In this document: positions 45,661 to 57,120 of the stretch, one piece after another
How the letters are laid out: each line of letters begins with the position of its first letter
How positions within the stretch are numbered: position 1 is the first letter of the stretch
Assembly (NCBI GenBank): GCA_002786025.1
Contig: NHNW01000046.1
Location: forward strand, 248,001 to 312,000
DNA from: Zasmidium citrigriseum
Lineage: Eukaryota; Ascomycota; Dothideomycetes; Mycosphaerellales; Mycosphaerellaceae
Reading direction: 5' to 3'
DNA length: 64,000 nt
The notes under the pieces: model-generated
The model's input: the letters and a program-made list of their open reading frames with translations, nothing else
Told to the model about the DNA's origin: nothing
Databases searched by the model: none
Translations under genes and position numbers: made by a program

Positions 45661-46756
45661 GAAGAGAAAGATACTATAGTATCCTTTTTTTTACTACTCT
45701 TAGCCTTATATAGTAGTTAGATATACTCTATATCTTTTTATAACGTTAATAGACTTACGTTTTATTAAGTAATAATCGTTTAGTAATTAGATAAGTTTTC
45801 GTACTAGTTACTATACTAGTCGTTATACTAGTCTACTATAAAGTACTTTTTTATAGCCTACGAGCTTCTAGTTAAGAAGACCGTACTTAAAGGTAATAGA
45901 AAGGTCGGATCGACGTATTATAGTAATAGCCTCGCTAAAGATCTAGTAGTTAATCTAGCGGTTAATTAAGAGGACTTTAAAGGATATATAGATTAGGCTA
46001 TCTACCTAACCTACGTCTAATAGGTCGTCTAACGGGTCGCTTTTTAAGAGTCCTTAACGATAGTCTATTCGGCGGTAGATTAGACTATACCTAAGGGATT
46101 CGCTACGCTTCGTATAACTAGCTTTCGAACTCCTCCTAAGCCTTCTCTTTATCGTCGTTAAAGAGTAGATTATTACCGAGGAGGCTTATAGACTTAGCCT
46201 CGAGCTCGCGCTAATCGTTATTAAGGGTAGTACGGGCTATTATTAACGCCGAGAGGGAGGTACTAGTATAGTTACGGTTATAATAGTATTAATATCTAGC
46301 TACGCTAAAAAGGCGCTTAACGGCTACTCTAGCTCTAGGTACCGCGAGGATATCTTAAGCTAATTAAGCTACCCGAGGAAACTTAGGTTTAATAGCCTTC
46401 TATTACTTAATCGGATCGCTACTATACGTTTAAATAAGGTGCTTTTAATCTATAATCGATATTAGTAAAGATAGACTAGTACGCTAACTAGTACGCTAAC
46501 TAGTACGTACCTAAGCGCCTATACTTATCGAACTTATCCTCTACTAATATCTCCTTATTATAAATAGCTTCGTCTTTATTAAATCTAAAGTTACTATCGA
46601 CTTATTAAGGCTATATCGCTAGTAATAGTCTAGCGTAGGAGACAAAGTCGGAGTACTTCTTAATAAAGAGTATCCTTATTAATAACTAGTATTTCGGTTC
46701 CTATAACCTATCTCTCTATACGGCTAATTTAAAGAAGGTATTCTTTCGTATAGGTA

Positions 46757-47153
46757 TAAGTAATATCGCGTACCTATATAAATAGCTAAGTACGAAGGCT
46801 ATAGCGGAATAATACTTAATTAGCTTAGCCTTTATAAGCTTAACTATATTAAGTAGGGCGTGCTTCTACTAGTTCTACTTCCTACGTAGGTTTAACTCGG
46901 CTTTCTCGAGTTAAATAAAGAGGTTAGAGTAGTATAAGTATATAAGGTATAGAGNTAAGTAATATCGCGTACCTATATAAATAGCTAAGTACGAAGGCTA
47001 TAGCGGAATAATACTTAATTAGCTTAGCCTTTATAAGCTTAACTATATTAAGTAGGGCGTGCTTCTACTAGTTCTACTTCCTACGTAGGTTTAACTCGGC
47101 TTTCTCGAGTTAAATAAAGAGGTTAGAGTAGTATAAGTATATAAGGTATAGAG
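46757..47153. repeat. 198-bp exact duplication around a single N (assembly seam)
   Basis: 46757-46954 and 46956-47153 appear identical base for base and are separated only by n at 46,955. An exact head-to-tail copy around an ambiguous base is typical of two contig ends that overlap but were joined without merging. Confidence 0.8.
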
Positions 47154-47233
47154 TTAGGCCTATTAACGAGCTTATTAACGATATATAGTAAGTAAACGGC
47201 TACGCGAGGTAGAGGATTTCCTAGACTTAGAGT

Positions 47234-47936
47234 AACTCGGTATTATTAACGCGGAGGTAATCCTAACCTTCCTAATATAGATACTAGTCGATAAAGCGGT
47301 ATAGATTAATATACTAGATAAGTATATAGGTAGTAGAATCCTAGTAGGTTTTAATATCTTATACTAGTACTAACGGTCTTATTTATCGACGTTTCGTATT
47401 AAATACACTCTAGCCGTAATACTTATCGCTAAACGTTTCCTCTATACGTAGTATATCTTCTTAGAGTTTTAGGAACTTCTTAAGTCGCTACGTACTAGCG
47501 AGAATCTATAAAATAGAGGCTCGGAGCTAGGCGATATAAGCTTAACTAGTACGACTAGTATAGCTTAGAATTATACTTACCTTANAACTTAGTATTATTA
47601 ACGCGGAGGTAATCCTAACCTTCCTAATATAGATACTAGTCGATAAAGCGGTATAGATTAATATACTAGATAAGTATATAGGTAGTAGAATCCTAGCGGG
47701 TTTTAATATCTTATACTAGTACTAACGGTCTTATTTATCGACGTTTCGTATTAAATACACCCTAGCCGTAACACTTGTCGCTAAACGTTTCCTCTATACG
47801 TAGCGTATCTTTTTAGAGTTTTAGGAACTTCTTAAGTCGCTACGTACTAGCGAGAATCTATAAAATAGAGGCTCGGAGCTAGGCGATATAAGCTTAACTA
47901 GTACGACTAGTATAGCTTAGAATTATACTTACCTTA
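47234..47936. repeat. 351-bp near-identical duplication around a single N
   Basis: 47234-47584 and 47586-47936 are separated by n at 47,585. They differ at a few places, mostly CG/TA dinucleotides (ctcgg/cttag, agtagg/agcggg) and single C/T changes (gtaatactta/gtaacacttg). Contig ends from two slightly different transposon copies is the simplest explanation. Confidence 0.75.
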
Positions 47937-50349
47937 GCGAGAATATATAGATATCTATATTCTTCGTTAGTAGTCCTAGCGTCTTTAATAAATTACTTCT
48001 ACTCCTTTTTATTATAGTTCCGTTTAAACTTATCGTTCGATAGACGAATCTTAAGGGCGGTATATAGATTACTAATAGCGAGCTAAATAACGTGTACGAG
48101 GCATAGTACTAGTTACGGCTATTTCTTTAACTCCTCTTTAGTTAGTTCTAAGCCTATAATAGTTATAGTTAAGCTCTACCTATCTAGAGTCGTAACCTAT
48201 ACTACTAGTAGCGCTACCTAGCCGTCCCTAGTACCTATACTACCGTTTAGGTAGGTGTTATTAGTATACGCCCGAAGATAAGAGAGGCTATAGTAATATT
48301 AGATAGGAAATAGGGGTAGTAGGCTTTTCGAGCTTATATAGTAGTATAAAGCGTCTTATTATTCGAAGCGTTATTAGTCGTAAACGCTAAGATCCGCTCC
48401 TTTAGGTTAAAGTTTATTATTATCTAATCTACGTATTAATAGAGGTTTACGCTAGTATACTACCCCTTAATCTTAGTAAAGGATAGGAGCTCCTTATAGT
48501 ACGTCTAGTCTTAATCGATCTAAAAGCCCTTAATACTAAGAAAGGCTAGTTAACAATTAGAGGTACTCTAGGCGTCGAGGGTAATAGCTACCTTCGAATC
48601 GATACTCTTAGGATAGTATAGTTTGTTACGAATCTTCTTAATAATGTTACTAGTAGTATCCTTAATCTAGTAGCAGACTGTTAATAGTAATAGTATCTTT
48701 ACGTCCTTATATAGGTACTTAAGGCTCCTCTATATATAGATATTCTTAAAAAACGTTACTAGTACGCTAGTACTAATATAAGCGTTTACCTAATAGATTC
48801 CAAAGTCGTAAGGGCTATTAGCTTCGAATCCGTCTTTATATACCGCGTTTTCGGCTAGCTTCTACCTCTATAAATCGTTAGCGTACTAGTCGGCGTACTA
48901 GTTAGCGTACTAGTTAGCGTACCTAAACTCGAAATCCCTCGTTAAGGTCGAGCTAGCGTTTCCTTCTGCTTATAGTCGATACCTGTAAGTCCTTATAAGA
49001 TTTCTTCTCTAGGTGCCGCTTTAATCTAGAGTTCCCTATATTATTAATACTCGGGTGCTTTAGTATAGTACGATAGACCTTATAGATAACCTTAGGCTCG
49101 CTATTAGAGATCTATATACCCTCTTCAAATACTATCTATTCTGTAGCCTTTTTCGTAGAGCTCTATTATACAAATCGCTTCTTCGCTTTCTCTTCTCCGA
49201 CTTATAAACGTATTAGGTTAGTATAGGGGGTGTAGCTATAGAAGTCGATAAACTACTTCTTATATTCTCGATCGAAGATATAGTAGTCCTCTCTCTTCGT
49301 AAACGTTATAGCTACTTAGGTATTGTCTTTATTAGTATTATATATAGGCGTACGCTAGCTATTAAGGGAGTTAGAGACTCGTAAACGCGTCCTTAACGAA
49401 GGACTATTATTCGTAGGCTCCTATAACGAAGCTACTACTTAATATCGTAGAGAACGCCGTAGTATATTCGTTAGTAATATAGTAAACGATAAATTGTCGT
49501 TAGGGTCGAGGTAGGTAGTAGAAAAGGCTCGGCTAGTACTACGAGTAGGTATAAGAGGGAGTATTAACTATAATATAGTATAGAAACGCGCTAGATAGTA
49601 CACGTAAATAATAGTATAGGAAGAAGGAAGGAAATAGTTATAAATTTCCTACTAGAAGTTCTAGAAGCTATAGGAACGCTCCTACTACTACTTTAATACT
49701 TAGTAGACTGCCTACTAGAGCTACTCGCTACTCGCTATGCTAGCTATACTATACGAGCTCCTTATAATAAAGATTATTATACGCTTAACTATAAAAAGAT
49801 AAGCAAGCGTTAATAGTAAAATAGCGTCGAAGTATAGAGTAGATACCTCGTCTAATAATCTCAAAATCGCGGCTCGTTATCGCTAAGCCTACTATATTAA
49901 GCCTAGTCTACTATAGCTAGCTTAACGCCTAACTCTTAGCCGTCTATACTATTTGTACTTTAGAAATAAAGGCGATCGTTTCTTAATTAATCTAGCGTTA
50001 GAGTTACAACTTAAGGGTTACTCGATTATAGCTTAGGGTTAATAGAAAGACGGCGACGATAAGGTAAGAAGACGATTAATAAGCTTAAGATTAAGCCGTA
50101 CTAGTCTATACTAGTTAGAGGAAATACTATTTTAATTTAAAGCGAATACCTTAGTATTTATAGCTACTATAGAGGAATATTACAAAATAGTATTTTTCTA
50201 AGGCTTGGATATTTACTAATTTTAAAGTAAATAAACGCGTCTTATATAGAACCCTCTTAACCTTCGTCCTTAAATATATACTAGAAGTTAAGAATTAAGA
50301 GAACGAGTAAACGTAGTCTAAGATATTTATTTTCGATTACTATACTATA

Positions 50350-51930
50350 TAGAATTAAGCCTATAATAGCTTGTCGAGGTTAGTAGAGACCTCGCGCTTC
50401 TCTACGAGCTTATTAATATCTACTTTATTATTCGCGAGGGCCTCGTAATACTTAAATAACGCCCTCGCCTATATAGGATCTAACGCTAGAATCTAGCTAA
50501 ACTCCTTAAGATAGGCCTTAATATTATTAGGCTAAACCTCTATAGGACTAGAAAGTATAATATCCTTATTATTAGCCTTAACTCGCTCTCTAATATAGTA
50601 GTAGTAGCGGCTTAACTACTAAGGGTAACGAGCGTCTAGATCCTACGATACTAAGTTACTCTATAATAATATCTCGGCCTTCGTAAAGACCTTATACGGT
50701 AGAGGTATCTAGTAGTTATTGTTTATCTAGTCGACGGCTATATTATATACCTCCTACGAATACGTTAGCTTAGCTTATTAAGAAGGCGAAGGGATACTTA
50801 CAATATTCTATAGCTCCGCCTAATAAGTATCTATAAGCTTCGGAATCTTACTAAAGAACCTAATAATCTAAAGAAGACTCTTAGGGTCGACTAGTATCGC
50901 TACGCTATAGAGATTTAGCTAGCTAAGAATACGAGGGCGGATACGCTCGTCTCGAACGACTATATCGTAGAGATACTATTTCCCGAGTAAAGATTCGCGT
51001 ATACTTATCTAGTACTTACTAGGGCTACGATCTAGGCTATCCTTTATCTCGTCGCTAGCCTACTTCCTCTAGATAATACTATTAGCCTCCTAGAAAATAA
51101 TAGTATAGTAGGCGCTAGTCTCGCTAAACTTATCGAGCTCTTTATTAATAGCCTCTTCTATAGGGTCTTACTATCCTTTATTATTAGTGTTTTCGAAGAG
51201 CTCGTTAATATCCTTATTATCGATTAGATAGCTTTATATACTATATATTTCGTTAGCTCTAGCTTAGACTAGTACGGACTAGTACGCTACTAAGGAAGAT
51301 TTTAAACTTATATTATATCCCTAGTAGCTTTCTATCCTTTCTTCTTAAATACCTTCTAGAGCTTACTACGTATATAGTTAGCTATATTTAAGACTATAAT
51401 AGAATATACTACTACTAGAAATATACTCTTCCTTACTCTCTAGCTTATTATTAATATCTATTAGGTTAGGGTAGGTAGCCTACTAGGCTATACTATATAT
51501 ACTATTAGTCTAGATCCTAACTAGTACGACTAGTACGCTACTAAAGGATTTTTAATATATAGGATCCTCTAGTTATAAACCGCTATTTTCGCGCTTAACT
51601 CGTAGGCCTACTACTTAGGGGATAGCGCGAGGTAGTCTTTATTTCTCTCGAGACGGCTAATAGCTAAACGCTTACTCGTACGCGCTTTCTCGATAGCCTT
51701 CTATCTTAGAGCTCGGTTTATACGGCGCTTGTTCTCTCTTATAGTATTCGGCTTCTTAGACTTCGCTTCTAGGGGCTTTCGCTACTATAGCGTAGTATAG
51801 AAAGGCGTCTTGTCCTTAGATTTTATACGCTTCTATAGCGTAGCTAGCGACTCGGATCTCTCTCGCTTTATTCTCTTAGGTAGGTTATACTCTATAATAG
51901 CTTTTAGGTATACGGGTAGCGATACGATTA
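50350..51930 (-). pseudogene. Unidentified RIP-degraded coding frame in element C
   Basis: Read on the minus strand from about 51,930 to 50,350, one frame stays coherent for about 500 codons apart from TAG/TAA stops explained by RIP. It begins with a basic region (KRRINRALR, KARTSKRLAISRLERNK near 51,640-51,720), passes through acidic and helical stretches (DINNKLESKEEYISS near 51,430-51,470) and ends near KREVSTNLDKLL (about 50,380). I do not recognise the family. It may be a second protein of element C or belong to another element nested in it. Confidence 0.5.
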
Positions 51931-52049
51931 ATATACAACTTATATATAAACGAGTAGCTCGATACTAGTATAAATAGCGAAGATATACGTAGGAAAGGCG
52001 TATTATTGCTTAAACTCGCTAGCGTCGCTATATTAATACTACTATTACT

Positions 52050-53007
52050 AGGTAATAGACCCCTAGTAACGACGATACCTCTTTAATAGCGATATCGAGG
52101 TTATTAATAATAAAGAAGAAGAAGAGGATAGGAAGCGACGAGAAGGTACTAATATAGTATTAGGAAGCTTATAATCGTAGGTAGTTAATATAGGAAGTAA
52201 GCTAGTAACTAACCGAAGGAACGACTTCCTTAGCTATTATAAGACTCTAAGCTAGCCCTTTAGAGTACTAAGTAACTCTTTAAAGAGGAAAGCAGTAGAT
52301 AGATCGACTAGACGAAAGATTACGAGCGAGTTAAGTATATCGAGACGTTAACAATCCCCGTAGTAGCTAGGATAATCTAGAAGCTAATATAGCCTATAGT
52401 ACTACTCGAGAAGTACTACGATCGATTCGAAGGTCCCTCCTACTAGTTATAACCTCTACGAATTTCGGTATATATTTAAAATACGAATCTCGAGGATCTT
52501 AGTAATCTAGAGCCGTAGTAGTCGCTATACTAGTCTTATCTAGCGAGGCTTAGCTAGCTCGGCTAGATCTCCGTATATACTTTAGGCTCTACCTATATCT
52601 AAGTAATATTAATTTCGATAACGATTAGATTAGCTATACGAGAGTTTAACTACTACGGTATATAGTATATAGACCTCTACCGTATAGGCCCGACTATATT
52701 ATTATAATAGGCCTTCGTCGACGCGTCTTTCTTCTATCTCCTTTTAATTAATATACCCTTTAACTAGGTCTCTATTTTAACGTAGATTAACACGATATTT
52801 ACGTATTATCGACGGCTAGCTCGAACGAAGACAGTAGTAGGTATTATAATACCTCTACTATTACCTAATATAGGCTAAGCTCTAGTAATACTAGCCTAAA
52901 AACGACCTCTAGCGAGGAAGATACTATTAAAGCTAAAGCCTAAACGTACGCTAACGAGTTGATATATAGTATCTAACTAGAGTAGCCTTCTAAAGCGAAG
53001 GACTCGA
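52050..53007. other. RIP-degraded sequence upstream of the H3-like relic
   Basis: No frame here matches a family I recognise. It lies between the minus-strand relic ending near 51,930 and the H3-like frame, and would contain any promoter the H3-like gene once had. It carries an ACTAGT-type motif cluster near 52,515-52,535. Confidence 0.4.
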
Positions 53008-53361
53008 CGATTCGGAAAACCCCTTAAAGGCAAGAAATTAATAGGTATAGCTCTAGCTAGCTAGCGTAAATAGAAACTAGGTATAGTTACTCTACGTAAG
53101 ATTCGATATATATAAAAGACTTACGATCTTATTATTCCTCGGATATCGTTTATACGACTTATTCGCGAAGTAGCCGCTACGTTTCGATATAACCTACGTT
53201 TCTAGTCTAACGTATTATTCGCTTTGTAAGAAGCCGCTAAGGCGTACCTCGTCTACGAGTTTAAATATAGTCTTAATCTTACATTATATATAAAAAGAGT
53301 AATAATTTAGTAAAGAGATATAAGGCTCGTACAAATACTACGAGATAAGATTCTTCTAATA
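53008..53361 (+). pseudogene. Histone H3-like fold relic inside element C
   Basis: In one plus-strand frame, 53,080-53,358 aligns without gaps to the core of histone H3 over about 93 residues. Landmarks: GIVTLRKIR (H3 GTVALREIR), DLIIPRISFIRLIREVA (DLLIRKLPFQRLVREIA), NLRF*S (DLRFQS), AL*EAAKAYLV (ALQEASEAYLV), IKRV (AKRV), RDIRLV (KDIQLA). By hand I count about 38 identities, and three stops fall exactly at H3 glutamines, as RIP of CAA/CAG predicts. Upstream (53,008-53,079) the frame is basic (RFGKPLKGKK) but lacks the ARTKQTARKS tail. Loop 1 has H3 length, not the longer CENP-A loop. It is a divergent H3-type histone, now broken. Confidence 0.8.
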
Positions 53362-55729
53362 GATAAGTTACTAGTATAGAGGTAAGCGGATAAGTCTACT
53401 ATCTACTTAAGATTTTATTTCCTAAGACTAGTACGACTAGTACGGACTTCCTACCTACGAGGGCCTAGCTCTAATATCGACGATATCCCTAGTACTAGAC
53501 TACCCTCCGTATCTATACTCTAATAAGACTTTTAAAGTATAGCGATAAGACCTTAAAGTATAGCGAAGAAATACTACCTCTTAAATATTAGTTACCTCTA
53601 TACTCGCCTACTATAAGGTATCTCTCTAGTTCTCGTAGGGCTTAAAGCTAATCTCGTCGGCCTAATAGATCGTTTCTTTATTATGTATTTAATAGACCTC
53701 TTCTAGTATTAACTTCGGATATATTACTACTAGTATCGACTAGATCTCTAGTCTCGGTCGTAAGAGGCTAGCGTCGCTTCTCTTTATTAATAGCCTCTAG
53801 CTATAAGCGTATATAGTAAGCTATTACGAGGACTATCTCGAAATACACTACTACTAAAAGCTACTAGTAATATATCTATCTATATATTTATCGAATCCTT
53901 CTACACTAGCTACTATACCTACCCTATCGCTATAGATATATACCGAGTTTAAGTTCTAACTACTCCGCCTACTTCTTTACTAAGGGACTCCTCGATTACG
54001 CCGTCCCCTAGGTATAAGTTTACTCTTTTAGTACGAGCTTACCGTATTACTATACTAGGGATTTATAGTAGTACTAGTATTTCGGCTTTAGACTAGTACG
54101 ACTACTACGCTAGCTCTTATATACTTTAATTAGGGCCCTTATATTCTTTAATTAGCGATTCTATAGCTTACTCCTATCTTCGCTTTAATAGGTATTATAT
54201 ATAAGACTTCGGTAAAGGAAGGAGTAAGCCGTCGCTAGCTAAGATACTATATAAAGGTATTACTAGTAACCTTAATCCTCTTCCCTTTATTATACCCCTA
54301 CTACCGACTCTTAGTCGGCTCTTTAATATACGTATAGCGGTAGCTAGTATATATTCTCTATATTACTACCTACGGTCTCGATATACTAACGATAGCGATA
54401 GCTCGCCGCCGCCCTACGTTACTATACTAACTATTACGAGCTCGCTATTAATATTTTAACGGCGAGCTCGCCTTTCGTCTAAACCTCCTATACTAACAAT
54501 TCGAAATCGCCCTTATCGCCGTTAATTATAAGTAAATCGAAGAGATATTATAGGCAAAACGAAGAGAACGAGACTAGATAATACGCCGAGGAAGAGGCTA
54601 ACGAGCGCCTTTAAGAAGACTAGAGCTATAAGACTACTAGCCCTAAATTAGCTAGTAGTAAAGAAGAAGAAGAAGTCTAGTACTTTATCTAGACTCGCCG
54701 ATAGCCCCTATTAGTACTATAGAACTCGCTTTAGAGAGAAGGTATTATTTTAGCGACTAGCTAGAAAGACTCCCTATAAGCGCCGTATATTTATACTATA
54801 ATAGTCCCCGTACTAGTCGGGATTAAGCTAATAATAAATAGGTACTAGTAATAAGCTCGTTAGATAGGCCCTCTTCCCTCTAGTCTAGGTAGCTAGTAAG
54901 TACTTCGCGTATACTCGTAAGCTATTTAACCACCTAAATAAGGAGATCTTACTCGACGTTAGTTTAATTAAGAAGAGGTTATCGAGGGATACTTCGATAC
55001 TTCTTTAGGCCGTTAGTAAAGGCTATATCGCGTACTACTTCGTAAGTATATTAACTTTCGATAGAAATTGTTTAATATATATACTAATTTAATATAGAGG
55101 TAGGTAAGATTATAACTATTCGTACTAGTCGCTTTATTAAGGAGTCGGATACGGACTAGCTATATAGATTGTTAAAGGGCACCTTAATAGAGAAGGACAC
55201 GGCGGCTTAAGAGGACTTTAAGAAACTCTAGGCGTAGGCTTTATAGGTATCGATTCTAGATAAGTACTACACGCCGTCTTTATATAGTATAGTAAAGAAG
55301 GAGTTTACGGTTAGGGCTAGTAGGCCGTTAGGTTCGCTTAGAAAGGGTAAGGGTAAGGAGAAGGAGGTCGTTCCTATAAAGAAGAAGAGACTAGTTATTC
55401 TTCTAGATAAGGACGGCGCTAACGATAGCGATAGCGATAAGTAGATAGTTCTTTAGCGCTATACCTTCTTCGCTTCGATCGAGATACCTAGTACTTACCT
55501 ATATACTAATAGCTAAATAAATTAACCTTTTAGTACTTATATTTAAGATCTTTCTAGCTCTACTTTATAATTTTAGCCTATCTATATACTATACTAGTTG
55601 CTATACTAGTCTTCCCTATAATTTCCCTTTCCCCTTTCCTTCCTAGCGTCTATAATTTCTAGCTAGACTATATATTATTTTATCTTCCCCTTCCTAATAT
55701 TAGTAGGAAGGGAAGACGAAGAACCCTTT
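53362..55729. other. Right half of element C, unidentified
   Basis: RIP-degraded sequence with ACTAGTACG-type motifs near 53,426, 54,091, 55,120 and 55,592. A glutamate/lysine-rich plus-strand stretch (about 54,540-54,690, several gaagaagaagaag runs) may be coding, but I cannot assign a domain. Close to the right end the composition becomes pyrimidine-rich, mirroring the left end. Confidence 0.4.
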
Positions 55730-55755
55730 CCTTCCCTTCCCTTAGTAAGGTCTAC
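55730..55755 (-). repeat. Right terminal inverted repeat of element C
   Basis: 26 bp, exactly the reverse complement of 44796-44821. The sequence beyond it does not resume element A in any way I can recognise. Confidence 0.8.
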
Positions 55756-55849
55756 TCGAAATATAGGACGAATAAGAGCGTAGGAGGCGTATACTACCCC
55801 TAGCGCCTACCTTTAAGATAATAGAGGCTACCGAGGATACTAAGGATAC

Positions 55850-57120
55850 TAAGGATACTATCGTAAAGACTATAGATAGTACTATCGTTAAGATAGAAGG
55901 CTAGTTACTATATAGTAAGAACGGCCGGCTAAAGAAACCCTAATTATAGGTCGTAAGTAATATTAATCGACGCCTACCCCTATCTACTATTACCCTTAAT
56001 ATATAGGCGTAGGACACCTTAATAGGTACCTCTATAAGCACCTCCGCGGGTACTATAAGTAGCCTATAGGTAATAGCTACTACTAACGCTAACAGGGATA
56101 ATAACGAGGCGAACGATCTCTTCGTTTAGGCTAGAACTACTAAAGCTAATAGCTACGATAATAAGCTAGTATTACGAACACCGCGGCGAGTATTACTACG
56201 AGCGGACTAGGCGACTCTAAGTAACGGTAGACTATCGCTATAGTTTAATAACTAGCTTCGGCTAGATATTACTACTACTAATAGTAATAACGATAATAAT
56301 AGTAAGGATAGTAATAATAGTAAAGGAGAGGCTAAACTAGAGCCTATATCGCTATCGCCGAAGGTACTAGCTCGGAAGAGAGTAAGGTTAGAGAGGTTAG
56401 CGCTAGCGCTACCCTCTATAAGTAGACCTAGGTCGTTACGGTAGAGTCTAAAGAAGAAGTAGCCGTTTTAGTCTTAGTAAGGGTATTAAGTTATAGATAT
56501 CTCGTATATATAGCGTAATAGATATTAGTTTCCTAGGTAGTATATTACTCGTATATACCTGTAGCGTTACTCGCCGTAAGAAGTTATTAGAAAGTTATTA
56601 GAGCGTAGGTAGTAGGTATATAGGTATTAAGTTAATAGACCTTCCTCGAAATACTACTAAGATAAGGCTAAGTATACTTACGTAGTAGTAGTAGCGTTAC
56701 TTATAGTAAGAGCCTATCTAGTCTAGTTTCGGCGTATATAAAGAAAGGCTTTAATATCTCTAATATCTCGGTATAGGAGTAGGTAGTTACCTATAGCTAT
56801 AGTCGTATAGGTACTCGTAGGTACTACCCTAGAGGCTTTCTATAATACGATATAGTCTAGTCCTACCTTCTATATATTAAGTAATATAATCGCCTTTCCG
56901 AGGATATAGCTAAAATAAGGCTAAGTGTACTCGCGTAGTAGTAGTAGTATTACTCGTAGTAGGGACATTTATATACTAGTCTTAGCGTATTTAAAGAAAG
57001 GTACTAGTATCTTAGTAGTAGTACCTACTACCGTAGATACTAAATAGAAGTATAGGCGTATACACGTAGAGTAGTAGTAGGCGTAGTAGTATTATTATCC
57101 GTATTAGAGGTATTAAATAG
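55850..57120 (+). pseudogene. Unidentified RIP-degraded frame with internal repeats
   Basis: Beyond element C, a plus-strand frame from about 55,810 stays coherent through RIP stops. It is Asn/Ser/Asp-rich near 56,270-56,330 and basic (LARKRVRLERLALALP) near 56,370-56,420. Two imperfect copies of a block beginning ataaggctaagt (56,661 and 56,914, period about 253 bp) lie in it and again differ by CG/TA exchanges. Its family is unknown to me. Confidence 0.4.

Larger units (their letters stand above)
46180..49250 (-). pseudogene. hAT-family transposase relic (RIP-degraded)
   Basis: Reading the minus strand through RIP stops gives, N- to C-terminal: a BED-type zinc-finger region (NSRLKRHLEKKSYKD near 49,000) with degraded Cys, the catalytic-region block ITLDA*STSNC near 48,550-48,590, the block AFTTNNASNNKT near 48,360-48,400, and the C-terminal dimerisation motif AVKRLFSVARY near 46,290-46,325. 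These are the landmarks of Ac/hobo/Tam3 transposases of fungal type. Two single-N joints with duplicated flanks (46,955 and 47,585) fall inside this frame and disrupt it independently of RIP. Boundaries are approximate. Confidence 0.82.
44796..55755. mobile_element. 10.96-kb unit with perfect 26-bp terminal inverted repeats (element C)
   Basis: The left end 44796-44821 (starting GTAGACCTTACTAAGGG) and the right end 55730-55755 are exact reverse complements over 26 bp. Both termini are followed inward by GGGAAGG-type purine runs. Inside lie a hAT transposase relic (minus), a second minus-strand frame of unknown identity, a histone H3-like relic (plus), tandem repeats and many copies of an ACTAGTACG-type motif. 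No 8-bp target duplication is clear; a TA on both sides (TA|GACC...GGTC|TA) is possible. hAT elements are usually 2-5 kb, so C may be a cargo-carrying element or a nested composite that shares outer ends. Confidence 0.65.

Noticed and set aside
44796..55755. Starship giant element
   Set aside because: I see no DUF3435 tyrosine-recombinase captain; inverted ends and a hAT transposase point to a cut-and-paste DNA transposon.
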